A DNA stretch of 64,000 bases from an uncultured Prevotella sp. (GTDB taxonomy: Bacteria > Bacteroidota > Bacteroidia > Bacteroidales > Bacteroidaceae), in NCBI GenBank assembly GCA_900315035.1, contig OMXO01000006.1:62001-126000 (forward strand). The letters are read 5' to 3'. The first letter of the stretch is position 1. Each line of letters begins with the position of its first letter. The position numbers were made by a program, and so were the translations under genes. Shown here piece after piece: positions 6,940 to 18,731 of this stretch. The notes under the pieces are model-generated. The model had not been told where the DNA came from, searched no databases, and saw nothing but the letters and a program-made list of their open reading frames with translations.

Positions 6940-9123
6940 ATGAAGATTACACTCATCAGAAAGAAAGGTAAGAACGAGTTTATCAACCGCTATACAGCTG
7001 AAGAAATCGCCTATGCCATCCAGAGCGGCTGGCGCAAACATACAGTGACGCACTTGAGAGAGATGTATCACCTGATACAGACGGAACGACAGCCCGACGG
7101 ACAGGTAAAGACCAACTGGGCTGAAGGCATCAAGTTGGAGCGCATCTGCTTTGCACAGGAGTTTGATAAGTACAAGGGCGCACACAGGGTGCTCGACTAC
7201 AACGGAATGGTGGTGCTCGAAGTGAATGGGCTGCCCACTTATGAAAAGGCCGTAGAGATCAGGAATCAGGCCAAGAAGATGCCTGAGACGCTGATGACCT
7301 TCCTGGGGGCATCGGGCAAGAGCGTGAAGATTGTGTGCAGGGGTGAATTATTCGAGGATTCAACCACGACCGAGACATCAAAGCCGAGCGACAAGTCCGT
7401 GAAACCAAGGGACACAAAGCAAACATTGCCGAAGGACGAAGCCGAGATTCTGCAGTTCCACCAGAACCTCTATCAGACGGCACGAAGGGCCTATATGAAT
7501 CAGTTCGGCTTCGACATCGAATACTTGGAACCGCGTCTGGATCGAACGGTCTATATGAGTGCCGACCCAGAGATGGGCTTCAACCCCGATGCCCGTCCGT
7601 TCTATGCCGATACGGCGCAGCACGACCTGCCACAGCCTGTTAACATCTCGCGGGAGAGCGATATGCTGATGCCTGGTCGCACCATCAAGCGCACCTATCG
7701 GCTCGAGTGGCTTTTCATCATCGACACCACGTTGGGCCATTACTTCGAACTGCCCGATGAAGACCGTCAGGAGACGTTGCTGATGCAGATTGCCGTCCGC
7801 TGTCTCAACGCAGGCATTCCTCTGGCTTTCGCGCAGGGGATGACGATGGAACACCCCGCGCTGAACAGCGACGAACTGCTGGTGAAGAAGACCTTCGAGG
7901 CTGTCTATGCCGTCACGCTGCAGGAAGACTACATGAAGAAGCACAAGATCAAACCGCTGCAGGCCATCCCTAATGACACGTTGCAGATGATGAAGACGGA
8001 AATATTCCTGAACGAGAACTTCGAGATGCGTAAGAACCTGATGACGGGCGTGGCCGAATATCGTGAGAAATACTCTGACGATCAGAGTTTTAAGCCGCTG
8101 ACAGAGGAGGTGCGCAACGATATGACGATGCGGGCAACAGAACTGGGACTGAAGTCGTGGGACAGAGACGTGAACCGATTCATCGACTCGACACGCATCG
8201 AGCAGTACGACCCGGTAAACCAGTGGCTCGACCAGCTCCCCAAATGGAATGGCCACGACTATATCAAGGAACTGGCAGCGAGAGTGCCCACGAGTCAGCC
8301 GCATTGGGAGAAGTATCTGAGGATGTGGCTCATCGGCATGGTGGCCCAGTGGCGCGAGAGCGATAAGCAGTTGACTGGCAATGCGTTAACACCACTGCTG
8401 ATTGGTAGGCAGGGGTGTGGAAAGACGCGTTTCTGCAAGATTATCCTGCCGCCAGAACTGCGCGACTATTACAACGACAAGATCAACTTCAAGAACGAGT
8501 TCGACCTGAATATCGCGCTGACGATGTTTGCAATGATCAACATCGACGAGTTTGACAAGACCACAGCCTCGCAGCAGATTGTTCTGAAATACCTGCTGTC
8601 GTCGGCCGAAGTGAAGTTCCGTCCGCCCTACGGCAAGACCATCAAGCAGTTCAGAAGATACACCTCGTTCATCGGCACCACCAACCAGCAGAAACCCCTC
8701 GTCGATCCGACAGGCTCCAGACGATTCGTCTGCGTAGCCATCGATGGCGAGAAGAACATCGACTTCGAGGACAATCTGGAGCACAAGCAGCTCTTTGCCC
8801 AGGTGCTCCACCTCTTCAATCAGGGCGAGCGCTTCTGGCTGAACAATGAGGAGATAGACCTGCTTATCAAGGAGAACGAGCCCTATCAGAAGCTGAACGA
8901 CCTGGTGGAGATGATTGGCGAGAGCTTCCGCAAACCGAAGGCTACGGAGCAGGCCAAGTGGTGGACACTGAAGGAAATCAGCGAGCACTTATCCAACCGC
9001 TATGCTAACTACGACCCCAAGACGACCTACGCCAAACTGGGCCGTGCGCTGAGTGACCAGAGCTTCGGTTTCGAGTCAGACCGCAAGACCTCGGGCCATA
9101 TCTACAAGCTCGCAGAACGGTAG
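6940..9123 (+). CDS. VirE N-terminal / DUF3874 P-loop ATPase, orphan replication-type protein
   Basis: A 727-residue protein. Residues 1 to about 140 resemble the BT4734/VirE N-terminal domain. A linker with charged and Pro/Lys/Thr-rich residues follows, then a middle domain (about 190-330). The C-terminal half is a VirE/VapE-type ATPase with Walker A GRQGCGKT (489-496) and Walker B MINIDEF (532-538), followed by arginine-rich motifs (TGSRRFVCV). Such proteins occur in conjugative elements, phage satellites and as isolated genes in Bacteroidales genomes. They are related to primase-helicase proteins. No integrase, relaxase or phage gene is nearby, so it stands alone behind a large iteron-like region. 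A role in replication or in defence against invading DNA is possible. The start was chosen at ATG 6940, 29 bp after the promoter box. Confidence 0.85.
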   Translation: MKITLIRKKGKNEFINRYTAEEIAYAIQSGWRKHTVTHLREMYHLIQTERQPDGQVKTNWAEGIKLERICFAQEFDKYKGAHRVLDYNGMVVLEVNGLPTYEKAVEIRNQAKKMPETLMTFLGASGKSVKIVCRGELFEDSTTTETSKPSDKSVKPRDTKQTLPKDEAEILQFHQNLYQTARRAYMNQFGFDIEYLEPRLDRTVYMSADPEMGFNPDARPFYADTAQHDLPQPVNISRESDMLMPGRTIKRTYRLEWLFIIDTTLGHYFELPDEDRQETLLMQIAVRCLNAGIPLAFAQGMTMEHPALNSDELLVKKTFEAVYAVTLQEDYMKKHKIKPLQAIPNDTLQMMKTEIFLNENFEMRKNLMTGVAEYREKYSDDQSFKPLTEEVRNDMTMRATELGLKSWDRDVNRFIDSTRIEQYDPVNQWLDQLPKWNGHDYIKELAARVPTSQPHWEKYLRMWLIGMVAQWRESDKQLTGNALTPLLIGRQGCGKTRFCKIILPPELRDYYNDKINFKNEFDLNIALTMFAMINIDEFDKTTASQQIVLKYLLSSAEVKFRPPYGKTIKQFRRYTSFIGTTNQQKPLVDPTGSRRFVCVAIDGEKNIDFEDNLEHKQLFAQVLHLFNQGERFWLNNEEIDLLIKENEPYQKLNDLVEMIGESFRKPKATEQAKWWTLKEISEHLSNRYANYDPKTTYAKLGRALSDQSFGFESDRKTSGHIYKLAER

Positions 9124-9140
9124 AAGAACAGAGTACATCA

Positions 9141-9230
9141 TCACTGGCGAAAGTTTGAGATCAGCAGGAAGTGCTTGCCGTAGATGAGCATGACGTGGTC
9201 GTAGGTAAATTGCCAATTATCCCACTGTTC
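9141..9230 (-). pseudogene. Fragment of a C1-family cysteine peptidase gene
   Basis: In one minus-strand frame these bases read QWDNWQFTYDHVMLIYGKH, closely resembling RFDNWELTDDHGMLIYGVA around the catalytic His of the intact peptidase at 18732-19940. After about 20 residues the similarity is lost and the frame stops at 9141. It overlaps the end of the EamA gene, so it is a remnant of a lost paralogue. Confidence 0.55.
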
Positions 9231-10134
9231 CTTCTTTCGCCGTGACGACGGTGACGATGTAAGCACTGAGGAGGACGAGAATGCCCGCAACGGGTTTGTC
9301 CCAAGTGAGAATGTCCTGTCCGAGGACGATGGCAATCACGGAGGCGATGACGGGCTGGAGGTTGGTATAGATAGAGACCGTCGTGGCCTGCAGATACTTC
9401 ATCGCGAAGGGGATGAGGAAATAGCCGAGGGCCGTAGCACCCAATACGATGAAGGCCATCTCAAGTGCCCCATCCCAACCCCAGGCTGCAGTATAGAGGG
9501 CATTCTGAGAAAGTTCCGGCAGGGCGATAGGAACGGTGACAACGGCAGAGATCAGAAAGACATACTTCATCTGCGTAACTGGCGAGTACTTCTCTGCAAC
9601 CTTACGCGTAATAATAAGGTAGATGGCCCATGTGAGCACACTCAGAATGGCCAGTAGGATACCAATAAGATCGTTTTTACCAGAGCCCATCGACTGACTC
9701 ATCAGCACCATGAGTACGGCACCTGCGATACCCAACAAGACACCCAACGACTTCATCGGCGTAATCTTCTCCCCAATCGTCAGAGCAGCACAGAGCATCA
9801 CCGCCACAGGCGTCAGCGTGGCTATCAGCGAGAAATAGATGGGACTGGTGAAGTCGAGCGCCCAGGCCGTCAGCGTCTGAGAAATGACGAAGCCCAGCAA
9901 ACCACCAAAAAGGATGGTGACGAGGTCGCGCTTCTCGACATGCTCCTTCGGCATGAAGGCAGCAATGAGCCAGAACACCAGACAGGCACCCAGCGAACGA
10001 GAGGCCATATAGCCCATCGGGGTGACCCACTCATCGAGTAAGAGTTTGGTGACAGGGACGCCCAGTCCGAAGATCGTATTGGCGAGAAAGATGGCGCTGT
10101 GCGCCTGCAATTTCTTGGTGGATTCGTTGTTCAT
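9217..10134 (-). CDS. EamA/DMT-family transporter
   Basis: A 305-residue integral membrane protein with about ten hydrophobic helices in two homologous halves, the normal size and layout of EamA (drug/metabolite transporter) exporters. Typical segments include NTIFGLGVPVTKLLL near the N-terminus and GATALGYFLIPFAMKYL in the second half. The substrate cannot be told from sequence. It probably exports small metabolites or amino acids. The gene is alone on the minus strand, with its own TACCTTTG box at 10160-10167, divergent from ligA. Confidence 0.85.
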   Translation of the reverse strand: MNNESTKKLQAHSAIFLANTIFGLGVPVTKLLLDEWVTPMGYMASRSLGACLVFWLIAAFMPKEHVEKRDLVTILFGGLLGFVISQTLTAWALDFTSPIYFSLIATLTPVAVMLCAALTIGEKITPMKSLGVLLGIAGAVLMVLMSQSMGSGKNDLIGILLAILSVLTWAIYLIITRKVAEKYSPVTQMKYVFLISAVVTVPIALPELSQNALYTAAWGWDGALEMAFIVLGATALGYFLIPFAMKYLQATTVSIYTNLQPVIASVIAIVLGQDILTWDKPVAGILVLLSAYIVTVVTAKEGTVG

Positions 10135-10159
10135 TTCTTCACTTTGTTGATATCGGCGG

Positions 10160-10167
10160 CAAAGGTA
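10160..10167 (-). promoter_or_regulatory. Promoter -7 box of the EamA gene
   Basis: TACCTTTG on the minus strand, about 25 bases before the ATG at 10134. Confidence 0.55.
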
Positions 10168-10197
10168 CGAAAAAAAAGTAAAAAAGAAAAAAGGTAA

Positions 10198-12279
<2,082 letters not shown>

Positions 12280-12285
12280 GGGGCA

Positions 12286-13287
12286 TTACTCATCCCAGTA
12301 ACTGATGACACGGGTCTGCTGCACCTGAATAATCTGTGTGCGCTGACCTTTCTCCCAATAGGTGAGTTGTGCCTTGTTGACGGTCCAGTTACCTGTATCA
12401 TCGCGCTCTGAGAAGTCGTTCTTCATCGTGATTGAGAGGATGCACTCGTTTTCGCTGTTGAAAGCCTTCTGACTCTGCTGGGTAATCTCAAAACTCGTAT
12501 TATAACGGTAGTCGTTGACAGAACGGATACCAGTAGAAGGGTTTACCAGCGTGCGACGAATCAGGCAATTATCTGTATCGTACTCATAAGTGAGCTGGCT
12601 CTTGCTGCCATTCTGTTCCAACATCGAGGCACTCACGAGATAGCCCTGGGCATTATACTTGCGATCGACCACATCGTCGGCCGACTGCTGGCCCGTTTCC
12701 TCGAAATGCAGGATGTCGCCCTCGAGCACAGGGTTCTGGGTAATCACCTCCTGCACCTGACCCTTCAGTCCCATGTTGGCAGCATCTTTATAATAAGGTG
12801 ACGAGTTCAGATAAAAATAGCGGATAGAGTTAGCGCCATTCTCATGGAGAATCTGCGACTCCTGGATATAGCCATAGTCGTTGAGCAGATAGAGTGAACC
12901 GTCGCCCTTGGCACTGAAGTTACCCCACTCCCGCTGCAACTTGCCAAGCAGGTACTTCTTGTTACGGTCGAAAAGTTCACGCGTGCGATAAGGGCCACAG
13001 GTCACGAAAGCCGATGACAACAGTTTCGACTTCTCGTCAACATTCACCATCAGGTTTGACTTGATACCGTAGTAATCGCCCTCAAAATAGTAAGTATCGG
13101 CCTCTTCCTCAGCGGGGTGTATCTGGGTGAATCCCACCTCTTCAAGGATGGGAATAAACACAGAATCAGGGCCCTCGAGGGGCGCTCCCATGATTGAGAT
13201 GCACTTGGCGTCGCTGGCTTTCTGGCCGAAGGCAGAGAGCACAACCAGCATCGTCGCCAGCAATAATCCTAATTTCTTTCTATCCAT
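12286..13287 (-). CDS. Secreted protein of unknown function
   Basis: A 333-residue protein with a cleavable signal peptide ending near SAFGQKA, so probably periplasmic. The mature part is beta-rich and includes stretches such as LTYEYDTDNCLIRRTL and NAQGYLVSASML that recall YD-type or RHS-like strands, but no family is certain. It converges on ligA with 6 bp between stops. The promoter box TAATTTTG (13295-13302) ends only 7 bases before the ATG, so the mRNA may be leaderless or nearly so. Confidence 0.7.
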   Translation of the reverse strand: MDRKKLGLLLATMLVVLSAFGQKASDAKCISIMGAPLEGPDSVFIPILEEVGFTQIHPAEEEADTYYFEGDYYGIKSNLMVNVDEKSKLLSSAFVTCGPYRTRELFDRNKKYLLGKLQREWGNFSAKGDGSLYLLNDYGYIQESQILHENGANSIRYFYLNSSPYYKDAANMGLKGQVQEVITQNPVLEGDILHFEETGQQSADDVVDRKYNAQGYLVSASMLEQNGSKSQLTYEYDTDNCLIRRTLVNPSTGIRSVNDYRYNTSFEITQQSQKAFNSENECILSITMKNDFSERDDTGNWTVNKAQLTYWEKGQRTQIIQVQQTRVISYWDE

Positions 13288-13294
13288 CAAACTG

Positions 13295-13302
13295 CAAAAT
13301 TA
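13295..13302 (-). promoter_or_regulatory. Promoter -7 box very close to the start codon
   Basis: TAATTTTG on the minus strand, 7 bases before the ATG at 13287. Confidence 0.45.
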
Positions 13303-13376
13303 AGCAGAATTTTGGAAATTAGACACCAATCTGTCATAAATTAATGTTAAACACCCCATTTTCCTCAAAAAAGTTG

Positions 13377-13384
13377 TACCTTTG
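13377..13384 (+). promoter_or_regulatory. Promoter -7 box very close to the patatin start codon
   Basis: TACCTTTG is followed by only five bases before the ATG at 13390. Transcription from Bacteroidota promoters usually begins about 6-9 bases past this box, so the message would be leaderless. Confidence 0.5.
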
Positions 13385-13389
13385 CAGCG

Positions 13390-14235
13390 ATGAAGAAAGG
13401 ACTTGTACTCGAAGGTGGCGCTATGCGCGGACTCTTCACGGCGGGCATCATCGACGTGATGATGGAGGCTGGTGTGGAGCCCGACGGACTGATTGGTGTG
13501 TCGGCAGGCGCAGCCTTTGGCTGTAACTACAAGTCAAAGCAGCCAGGCAGAGCCATCCGCTATAACACACGGTTTGCCAAGGACAAACGCTACAGTGGCT
13601 TGAAGTCGCTCCTGACTACAGGCGACTACTTTAATGCCCAGTTCGGCTATCACATCGTGCCATACCAATACGACATTTTCGATGTAGAGACCTTCGAACA
13701 GAATCCGATGGAGTTTATTGTAGTTTGTACGGATGTGCTGACAGGCCAGGCCGTCTATCATAAGATGGAACGTGTCGATTTCGATGAACTGGAATGGCTA
13801 CGAGCCTCAGCCTCGATGCCACTGGCGTCAAAGGTGGTGGAAGTGGCAGGGCGCAAACTGCTCGACGGCGGTGTGGCAGACTCGATTCCATTAGAATATT
13901 TCGAAAGCATCGGCTACGACCGTAACGTGGTCATCCTCACCCAACCAGATGGTTACACCAAGCAACGTACCAAGCTGATGCCCCTGATGCGCATCGGACT
14001 GCGACACTACCCTGAGATGATTCAGGCAATGGATCGTCGCTATCTGATGTACAACCGTGAACTCGAATTCGTACGTCAGGCTGAGCGCGAAGGACGCTGC
14101 CTCGTCATACGACCCGACGGGAAACTGCCCATCGGCCACATCTCTCATGATCCGGAAGAGATGAAGCGTGTCTATCAGATCGGACGTGAGATGGGAGACA
14201 GATATATTGAAAGAATAAAAGCATTCTACCAATGA
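13390..14235 (+). CDS. Patatin-like phospholipase, paralogue 1
   Basis: A 281-residue patatin-domain hydrolase. It shows the oxyanion loop GGAMRG (residues 9-14), the nucleophile elbow GVSAG (residues 36-40, catalytic Ser) and the catalytic Asp in DGGVAD, so the Ser-Asp dyad is intact. No signal peptide, so likely cytoplasmic. Function is probably lipid acyl hydrolysis on membrane lipids. The stop overlaps the trmD start by 4 bp (ATGA), indicating a two-gene operon. It is similar to the patatin at 16366-17208 on the other strand. Confidence 0.9.
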   Translation: MKKGLVLEGGAMRGLFTAGIIDVMMEAGVEPDGLIGVSAGAAFGCNYKSKQPGRAIRYNTRFAKDKRYSGLKSLLTTGDYFNAQFGYHIVPYQYDIFDVETFEQNPMEFIVVCTDVLTGQAVYHKMERVDFDELEWLRASASMPLASKVVEVAGRKLLDGGVADSIPLEYFESIGYDRNVVILTQPDGYTKQRTKLMPLMRIGLRHYPEMIQAMDRRYLMYNRELEFVRQAEREGRCLVIRPDGKLPIGHISHDPEEMKRVYQIGREMGDRYIERIKAFYQ

Positions 14236-14924
14236 GAATAGATATTATCACCGTATTGCCCGAGATGCTGGAGGGCTTCGTTCACGAGTCGATTCTGGCC
14301 CGTGCTGAGAAGAAAGGTCTGGCGGAGATTCGCCTGCACAACCTGCGTGACTATACCCTCGACAAATGGCGGCGGGTAGATGACTACCCATACGGTGGGT
14401 CGGCAGGTATGGTGATGCAGTGTGAACCCATCGACCGTTGTATCTCTGCCCTCAAGGCGGAGCGCGACTACGACGAGGTAATCTTCACGTCGCCTGATGG
14501 TGAGCGCTTCGACCAGCATATCGCCAACGAACTATCCATGAAGGGTAATCTGATTATCCTTGCAGGCCACTATAAAGGTATTGACCAGCGCATCCGCGAC
14601 CACCTCATCACGCGTGAGATCAGTATCGGCGACTTTGTATTAACAGGTGGAGAACTGGTTGCTGCGATGATTGCCGATGCGGTGGTAAGGGTGGTGCCTG
14701 GGGTGATCGGCGACGAGCAGAGTGCCCTCTCCGACTGTTTCCAGGATGACATCCTCGCTGCTCCCATCTACACGCGACCGGCTGACTATAAAGGTTGGAA
14801 AGTGCCCGAGATACTGCTCTCTGGCAACGAGGCGAAGATTCGCGACTGGGAACTCGAACAGGCAATGGAGCGCACCCGCCGACTCCGTCCTGACCTGCTC
14901 GATAAAGATAAGGATTATACTTAA
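14232..14924 (+). CDS. trmD: tRNA (guanine37-N1)-methyltransferase
   Basis: A 230-residue TrmD. The SAM-binding trefoil-knot signature is visible ([11 protein letters not shown], then [18 protein letters not shown]), as is the substrate-facing PYGGSAGM motif. It methylates G37 of tRNAs that read CNN codons and prevents frameshifting. The gene overlaps the patatin gene by 4 bp and its stop overlaps a short following frame by one base. Length and motifs are complete. Confidence 0.96.
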   Translation: MRIDIITVLPEMLEGFVHESILARAEKKGLAEIRLHNLRDYTLDKWRRVDDYPYGGSAGMVMQCEPIDRCISALKAERDYDEVIFTSPDGERFDQHIANELSMKGNLIILAGHYKGIDQRIRDHLITREISIGDFVLTGGELVAAMIADAVVRVVPGVIGDEQSALSDCFQDDILAAPIYTRPADYKGWKVPEILLSGNEAKIRDWELEQAMERTRRLRPDLLDKDKDYT

Positions 14925-15091
14925 TGACCAGGCTTGCTGACGGTAAGCGTGGGGGCGCTCCCGACAAGGAAGTGGGACGGATGATCGTGACGGTGATCCT
15001 CCAATATCTGGAGGAACATCCCGACGAGCTGATTTGCTTCTCTCATGTCGACAACCGTCGGAGTAACGCAACCAACAGGATATACTTATAA
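14924..15091 (+). CDS. Short DUF6169-like protein or fragment, coupled to trmD
   Basis: A 55-codon frame whose ATG overlaps the trmD stop (TAATG), implying translational coupling. The central part (DKEVGRMIVTVILQYLEEHP, residues 14-33) followed by ...CFSHVDNRRSNATNRIYL resembles the core of Bacteroidota DUF6169 proteins. Those are normally about three times as long, so this may be a truncated or eroded copy. It ends 3 bp before a strong terminator. Family match is tentative. Confidence 0.5.
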   Translation: MTRLADGKRGGAPDKEVGRMIVTVILQYLEEHPDELICFSHVDNRRSNATNRIYL

Positions 15092-15093
15092 AA

Positions 15094-15125
15094 CAATTCA
15101 CCCCGCCGAGTGGCGGGGTGAATTG
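15094..15125. terminator. Bidirectional terminator between trmD and trpS
   Basis: A 14-bp perfect stem (CAATTCACCCCGCC with its complement) and a four-base loop, flanked by A-rich sequence on the left and T-rich on the right. It serves the convergent trmD and trpS transcripts. Confidence 0.85.
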
Positions 15126-15126
15126 T

Positions 15127-16233
<1,107 letters not shown>

Positions 16234-16254
16234 TTAATTTCAATTTTTGCGGTG

Positions 16255-16285
16255 CAAAGATAGTGCAAATCGAGCGAAATGCAAA
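16255..16285 (-). promoter_or_regulatory. trpS promoter
   Basis: TATCTTTG (16255-16262) with TTTG at 16282-16285, 19 bp apart, on the minus strand: a full Bacteroidota promoter. Confidence 0.65.
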
Positions 16286-16365
16286 ATAAATACCCATTTA
16301 TTTTCATTTCCGAGATGCCGCCTATCTTCGAGACGAAGTCTCAAAGGTTCGTGAAAACCAAAAAC

Positions 16366-17208
16366 TTACTTGTATGACAAGACAAATTTTTCCCCAAGGG
16401 CGAAGCCCTCCTCATAGAGCGCTTCCAGTTTCTCCACATCACGACAGATACGATCCACTTCCATCGGACGTTCCGGACGGATACAGATCACCTCGCCCCA
16501 ATCCTCCATGCGCTCAATGAGTTCGAGTTGTTCGTTATAAACCTTCACATGATGACTCAAAACGACCCGCAGACGGGGAAACTGTTTATAGAACAGACGA
16601 GGCACCTTGAAATCAGGTTCGCCAGACCGGAAGCCACGATTGCGCGTCATAATCACCACATTGGGCGAATAGCCCTTGTCGATGGCGCGCACCACAGGGA
16701 TGGAATCGACGATACCACCATCGAGCATAGGAACACCATCGACCTCAGTGATCTGCGCCACATAAGGCAGTGAACTCGAGGCCTTGATAATAGCCGTCAA
16801 GCGCTTGGGATCAACCTTTTCTGTAAGATACTCCGCACGACCTGTCAGACAGTTGGTCGTAACGACCTCATAGACAGCAGGATTCTTCCGGTAAGCCTCG
16901 TAGTCGAAGGGCAGTATCTCGTTAGGGAACCGTTCGTAGAGGATGTTCGGATCGAAGATGCTGCCCTTCGTGAGCAGACTCTTCAGCGAGATATAGCCGT
17001 ATTTCTGCAACATGTCGATATTGGAGAACCTCGCCCGACGGGGCTGATGGCTCATATACGACAGACCGTTGCAGGCACCGGCCGATACTGCAACAACATA
17101 GGGGAAATTGAGTTCGTGCTTCATAAACGCATCGAGCACACCCGAGGTGAAGACGCCACGCATGCCGCCTCCCTCCAAAACGAGTCCTGTTTTTCTGCCT
17201 AACTGCAT
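16366..17208 (-). CDS. Patatin-like phospholipase, paralogue 2
   Basis: A 280-residue patatin-domain hydrolase with GGGMRG, nucleophile elbow AVSAG and DGGIVD, so the catalytic dyad is intact. It is a clear relative of the 13390-14235 protein (e.g. shared SLKSLLT and DGG[VI][AV]DSIP). The C-terminal portion differs more. The start at 17208 was chosen because a longer frame to 17232 reaches the promoter region. No signal peptide. Probably a cytoplasmic lipid hydrolase. Confidence 0.9.
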   Translation of the reverse strand: MQLGRKTGLVLEGGGMRGVFTSGVLDAFMKHELNFPYVVAVSAGACNGLSYMSHQPRRARFSNIDMLQKYGYISLKSLLTKGSIFDPNILYERFPNEILPFDYEAYRKNPAVYEVVTTNCLTGRAEYLTEKVDPKRLTAIIKASSSLPYVAQITEVDGVPMLDGGIVDSIPVVRAIDKGYSPNVVIMTRNRGFRSGEPDFKVPRLFYKQFPRLRVVLSHHVKVYNEQLELIERMEDWGEVICIRPERPMEVDRICRDVEKLEALYEEGFALGEKFVLSYK

Positions 17209-17229
17209 AAATATTGCAAAAATTTGCTG

Positions 17230-17267
17230 CAAAGGTAATGCATTTTAATAAATAATGTGTAACTTTG
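17230..17267. promoter_or_regulatory. Divergent promoters of patatin 2 and the Xaa-Pro aminopeptidase
   Basis: TACCTTTG on the minus strand (17230-17237) serves the patatin; TAACTTTG on the plus strand (17260-17267) serves the gene at 17305. Confidence 0.6.
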
Positions 17268-17304
17268 CCGACAAATAGACTAATAAAAGCTTAATTTTTG
17301 ACAA

Positions 17305-18714
17305 ATGTTTAGTAAAGACACCTATATCAGCCGTCGTGCGATGCTGAAAAAGCTTGTAGGCGACGGCATCATCGTACTTTTCGGCAACAATGAGGCACCA
17401 GCCAACTATCCGGCCAATGCCTATGCGCCGATGCGCCAGGACTCATCGTTCCTCTATTATTTCGGACAGCATCGTGATGGACTCGTGGGCGTGATTGATA
17501 TCGACAATGACACTGAGATGCTCTTCGGCGATGATATCGACGTGGAGGATATCGTGTGGATGGGCTATACCCCCTCGGTGGCCGACCTCGCTGCAGAGGT
17601 AGGCATCACCAAGACTGCCCCCATGAAGGAGCTCAGCACTTACCTCTCCACTCACACCTCTCACCTCTCACCTCTCACCTCTAAAATCCACTATCTCCCG
17701 CCCTACCGTTTCGACACGAAAATCCAGATTATGGACTTGTTGGGCATCCACCCCTCACAACAGAAAGAGAAAGCGTCACTCGCTCTTATTCAGGCAGTTG
17801 TAAAGATGCGTTCAACAAAAGAATTGCAGGAGATTGAGGCTATCGAACGTGCCTGCGATGTGGGTTATGCCATGCACACCACAGCCCAGTTGCTCATCAA
17901 GCCGGGCATTACCGAGCGCTTCATCGGTGGACAGGTTGACGGTATCGCCCGCAGTCTGGCTCAGGGTGTAAGCTTTGCCACCATCTTCACCCAGCATGGT
18001 GAGATCATGCATGGCAATCCGTCGGACGCCCGTCTGGAAGCTGGCCGTTTGGCACTCTGCGATGCCGGTTGTGAACTCGACGACTATTGCTCCGACAACA
18101 CCCGAACAATGCCCGTCACAGGTAAGTTCACCCAGCGCCAGTTGGAGATCTACAAGATTGTGGAGGAATGTCACGACTATGTGCTCGATGTAGCCAAGCC
18201 CGGTGTGAAATATGCTGATGTGCATTTTGCCGTCTGTCGCAGAATGACGGAGCGTCTGAAAGAGCTCGGTCTGATGAAAGGTGATACCGACGAGGCTGTA
18301 GCCGCAGGTGCCCATGCCATGTTCCTGCCTCACGGACTGGGACACATGATGGGTATGGACGTTCACGACATGGAAGGACTCGGACAGATATATGTGGGCT
18401 TCGACGAGGAGACACGTCCGAACCTTGAACAGTTCGGTACCAACTGCCTGCGCATGGGCCGCAAACTGGAAGAAGGCTTTGTGGTGACCGACGAGCCGGG
18501 CATCTACTTCATCCCCGCCCTCATCGACGACTGGAAGGCCAGTGGCCATTGCCAGGAATTCCTGAACTTCGACAAGCTCGAGACATACAAGGACTTCGGC
18601 GGCATCCGTATCGAAGACGATATTCTCATCACTCAGGACGGCTGCCGATTCCTCGGCTCTAAGCGCATCCCCTATCATCCCGAGGAACTCGAAGCATTCA
18701 TGAGCAACAATTAA
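17305..18714 (+). CDS. Xaa-Pro aminopeptidase (M24B)
   Basis: A 469-residue metallopeptidase with an N-terminal AMP_N-type domain (about 1-170) and a C-terminal creatinase-fold domain. Metal ligands are visible in DAGCELDDYCSDNTRT, HGLGHMMG, DEPG and the final RIEDD. It removes N-terminal residues before proline. It has an unusual insert, STHTSHLSPLTSKIH, near residue 118, encoded by a 7-bp repeat (17644-17682). A change in copy number would shift the frame. The next gene follows by 17 bp and may be co-transcribed. Confidence 0.92.
   Translation: MFSKDTYISRRAMLKKLVGDGIIVLFGNNEAPANYPANAYAPMRQDSSFLYYFGQHRDGLVGVIDIDNDTEMLFGDDIDVEDIVWMGYTPSVADLAAEVGITKTAPMKELSTYLSTHTSHLSPLTSKIHYLPPYRFDTKIQIMDLLGIHPSQQKEKASLALIQAVVKMRSTKELQEIEAIERACDVGYAMHTTAQLLIKPGITERFIGGQVDGIARSLAQGVSFATIFTQHGEIMHGNPSDARLEAGRLALCDAGCELDDYCSDNTRTMPVTGKFTQRQLEIYKIVEECHDYVLDVAKPGVKYADVHFAVCRRMTERLKELGLMKGDTDEAVAAGAHAMFLPHGLGHMMGMDVHDMEGLGQIYVGFDEETRPNLEQFGTNCLRMGRKLEEGFVVTDEPGIYFIPALIDDWKASGHCQEFLNFDKLETYKDFGGIRIEDDILITQDGCRFLGSKRIPYHPEELEAFMSNN
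17644..17682 (+). repeat. Heptanucleotide tandem repeat (CTCTCAC) inside the aminopeptidase gene
   Basis: About five units of seven bases, three of them exact. The unit is not a multiple of three, so copy-number change disrupts the reading frame unless three units are gained or lost. Confidence 0.75.
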
Positions 18715-18731
18715 ATTCACATTATTATATT

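Noticed and set aside
16300..16360. GAGAC-TTC-GTCTC hairpin downstream of patatin 2 as a terminator
   Set aside because: The stem is only five pairs and no T-tract follows; support is too weak to list.
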